Below, in pieces: positions 61,913-64,000 of a stretch of 64,000 nt of DNA (its first letter is position 1; each line of letters begins with the position of its first letter). Below the pieces are notes generated by a model. The model did not search any database. It worked only from the letters and a program-made list of their open reading frames with translations, and was not told the DNA's origin. A program made the translations under genes and the position numbers. Origin of the DNA: Physcomitrium patens (lineage: Eukaryota > Streptophyta > Bryopsida > Funariales > Funariaceae). Where the stretch lies: positions 15,869,934-15,933,933 of the forward strand of contig NC_037265.1 in the NCBI RefSeq assembly GCF_000002425.4. The letters run 5' to 3'.

Positions 61913-62700
61913 TCTTCTAAAAATATTTGATGATACATACTTGAAGTTTTGAAGATTTATTAATCAAATTTTATTAATATCTTTTTTATAACTTAAGCAT
62001 TATTCAATAGAAGAATTGTAAGTTGATTTAATTAAAATCTTGTTTATTAGACAAGCTTATTTTGGTTTGTTCTTTTATTTAAAAAGACATGTCTAATCTT
62101 AAACAACTTTGAATCTTTTTTAGATGCATTTGTAGATATATTTGGAGAACATGGTAAGGCTTAATGAACAACAACAAAGATTTGTTCATTACATAAAAGG
62201 TCATGCTATACATCAATTTATGCATTTGATTTTAGGCAATTGGCTTGTAACATCAATTAGAATGAACAAGTTCTTATGAGTCAATTATATTAGAAATTAA
62301 AAGATAATATAAAAGATCTATTACTATCATTACTTAATCTTCAAACACTCAATAAAACTGTCAATCAAGCTGTGAAGTGTAATAATCAATTATTTTAACA
62401 CCATCAAGATCAATGCTTGTAGACTTTGACAAAGCAATAAATTAAAATTTTTTACTTTGTTGCTTCAACAAATATATTATTTTTACACTGTGGAATTGAA
62501 GATATGCAAATTGACATGATATAATTTAAACTTTTTATAGCAAAAGAAAAGAAATATTGATTTCAACAAGATCTATGCTCACATTAAAGTGAAGGTCATA
62601 AATTGGAAAATTGTCCAGAGAAACAACATACAATCAGAACTAAAAGTGTGATCATTCAAGAAAACAAAAAAATCCAATCTCAATCGGGAGTCTATGCTTG
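61913..62700 (+). pseudogene. H gag region, right part
   Basis: Nucleotide similarity to G's gag starts at the G border (compare FDGTILKFRKFINQ). A zinc-knuckle-like segment (EGHKLENCPEKQ) is at about 62.58-62.63 kb. Strongly decayed. Confidence 0.65.
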
Positions 62701-62726
62701 AACATTTTAATACCTCAAATTCATCA

Positions 62727-62729
<3 letters not shown>

Positions 62730-62757
<28 letters not shown>
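62730..62757 (+). repeat. (TC)n microsatellite
   Basis: Fourteen uninterrupted TC units between H's gag and protease remnants. Confidence 0.97.
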
Positions 62758-62760
<3 letters not shown>

Positions 62761-62799
62761 ACCTAAGTTGCTTATTGTTTTATTACACCTTTATTTCTT

Positions 62800-63504
62800 A
62801 GCCCAAAAAAACTTCAAATAAATATCTTATTAGATTCAGAAGTATTTGCTTGTTGTTAGATGAAGAATTTTTCAAACTTCATAAAATACTTTTAGTATAA
62901 AAATAAAAATCTATATATATAGAAGTAATAGATAGTCAAACTTTACCTTTAAGAAATATTACTCATAAGAGCATACTACTAAAAATATCATTTGAAAACC
63001 ATAGTATCAAAATAGTATTCAATATTATTAGAATTCCATCCAATCTTATCATTTTAGGACTTTCATGGTTAAAAAGATATAATCCATCTATAGATTAGAA
63101 GTTTTATAAGATTGGATTTCCTATAAAATCCCTTTGTATGAAACCTATTAAGAAATTATTAACAACAAAGCTCTTATTTCTTAAAGCAAAGACTTTTATA
63201 AAGATGACTAAGAAAAAAAATGCCATTTGTTATTTATGCAACTCCAACTCGTGAAGAAAGAAGCTTGCTAGTAGCTATCTCAAAGCAATATAAGGAGTTT
63301 TAAGATCTCTTTGAAATGAAAAATGTTGATATATTGTAAGAACATTAATTATATAATTGTGCCATTAATCTTCAAGAAGGGGCTCAATGACGATTTGGCT
63401 CAATCTACAACCTATCATAGAACAAGCTTTCGATATTGAAGGATTACATTTATAAAAAATTGGCAAAAAAACTTTATTTGATATTCAAATCTCTACCAAT
63501 ATTT

Positions 63505-63555
<51 letters not shown>

Positions 63556-64000
63556 CATAAATGTTTGTTGATTATCATAGCTTCAACAAAATAATGGTAA
63601 AGAATTATTATCCATTATCATTGATATCAAGGCTTTTACATTAACTTGATTAAGCCAAGATCTATACCAAAATAGATCTCTATAGAACATACAATTTGGT
63701 ATAGATTAATAAAGGAGATGAATAAAAGACAAAGTTTTGGACAAGGTATGAATATTTTGAATATAATATCATACTTTTTGAATTGACAAATACTCTAGCT
63801 GTATTCTAGCATTTCATGAATGATATTTTTGATAATTTTTAGATAAGTTTATCATCCAGTATCTTAATGATATCTTAATTTATTCTAAGATTTTTCAAGA
63901 AGATGAAAAACATGTGAGATTAATCTTACATAAGTTATGAGATGTAAGATTATATGTCAAATTAGAAAAATATGTATTCCATCAACTAAAAGTAAAATTT
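62800..64000 (+). pseudogene. H protease and reverse transcriptase remnants
   Basis: ILGLSWLKRYNPS marks the protease end. INLQEGAQ (about 63.36-63.39 kb) corresponds to the text just before RT in G. Later blocks near 63.57-63.64 kb and 63.86-63.90 kb match RT fingers and palm. Strongly decayed. Confidence 0.65.
63510..63551 (+). repeat. Poly-A run of about 42
   Basis: An uninterrupted A run inside H's RT remnant, extending a Lys-rich stretch at the place where G reads VKKKDG. Confidence 0.95.

Larger units (their letters stand above)
47636..64000 (+). mobile_element. Element H: decayed member of the E/G family, split by G, right end outside the window
   Basis: A gag-like N-terminal stretch (47636-47881) lies left of G and the matching gag continuation (from 61913) lies right of it; the break point corresponds to one place in G's own gag. 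Protease-like text (FNIIRIPSNLIILGLSWLKRYNP, about 63.02-63.10 kb) and RT-like text (from about 63.3 kb to the edge) follow. No LTR of H is visible: E's LTR ends at 47635. Dozens of breaks. Confidence 0.7.

Noticed and set aside
62730-63551. Microsatellite and poly-A as a SINE or LINE tail
   Set aside because: No target duplication or element body precedes them. Both lie within the H remnant.
1-64000. tRNA, rRNA, small RNA or host protein genes
   Set aside because: I looked for such features on both strands and found only retrotransposon-related text. A covariance-model scan (tRNAscan-SE, Infernal) could overturn this.

Overview
The window is a retrotransposon graveyard from a plant-like genome. 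I find no host protein gene, tRNA, rRNA or other host RNA gene in 64 kb. Almost every base can be given to long terminal repeat (LTR) retrotransposons of the Ty3/gypsy superfamily, most of them inserted into one another. A land plant is suggested by element D. Its primer binding site, TGGCACCATTGCCGGGGA, is close to the one widely used by plant Ty3/gypsy elements, and its protease and integrase resemble plant non-chromovirus lineages. The high A+T content and deep nesting suggest a large, repeat-rich genome. I cannot name the species.

Layout. Left block (1 to about 42.9 kb): element D (minus strand) is the outermost host. A2 (minus) sits in D's integrase end, and A1 (minus, running off the left edge) sits in the 3' LTR of A2. 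A5 (plus, 16445-39404) sits between D's protease and reverse transcriptase (RT) regions. A5 in turn holds A3 (plus, 17808-26207) and solo LTR A4 (minus, 26237-27510), both inside its 5' LTR, and the short element A6 (plus, 32620-37133) inside its integrase. Right block (about 42.95 kb to the end): E (minus) is a heavily decayed chromovirus-like element. G (plus, 47882-61907) is of the same family and is bounded by a perfect 5-bp duplication ATAAG. C (plus, 49571-58564) is inserted in G between its gag and protease regions. H (plus), a third member of the E/G family, is split in its gag by G and runs off the right edge.

Two main lineages took part. A1-A6 and C share a gag, protease, RT, RNase H, integrase order, an RT motif FLDDVPIKG and LTRs starting TGTC(G/A)TG and ending in CA. 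They are about 8.4-9.0 kb long and seem to make 4-bp target duplications. E, G and H have short LTRs (526 bp for G) and 5-bp duplications. All elements are broken and I see no sign that any is active; they appear here as fossils.

The most interesting signals are: three independent insertions into the last 40 bp of related LTRs; a recurrent CG-centred tetranucleotide at insertion points; an 18-bp triplication of the LTR tip beside A2; patchwork near-identity between copies that suggests gene conversion; and an LTR swap in A5. LTR divergences were counted by eye on partial alignments and are rough.
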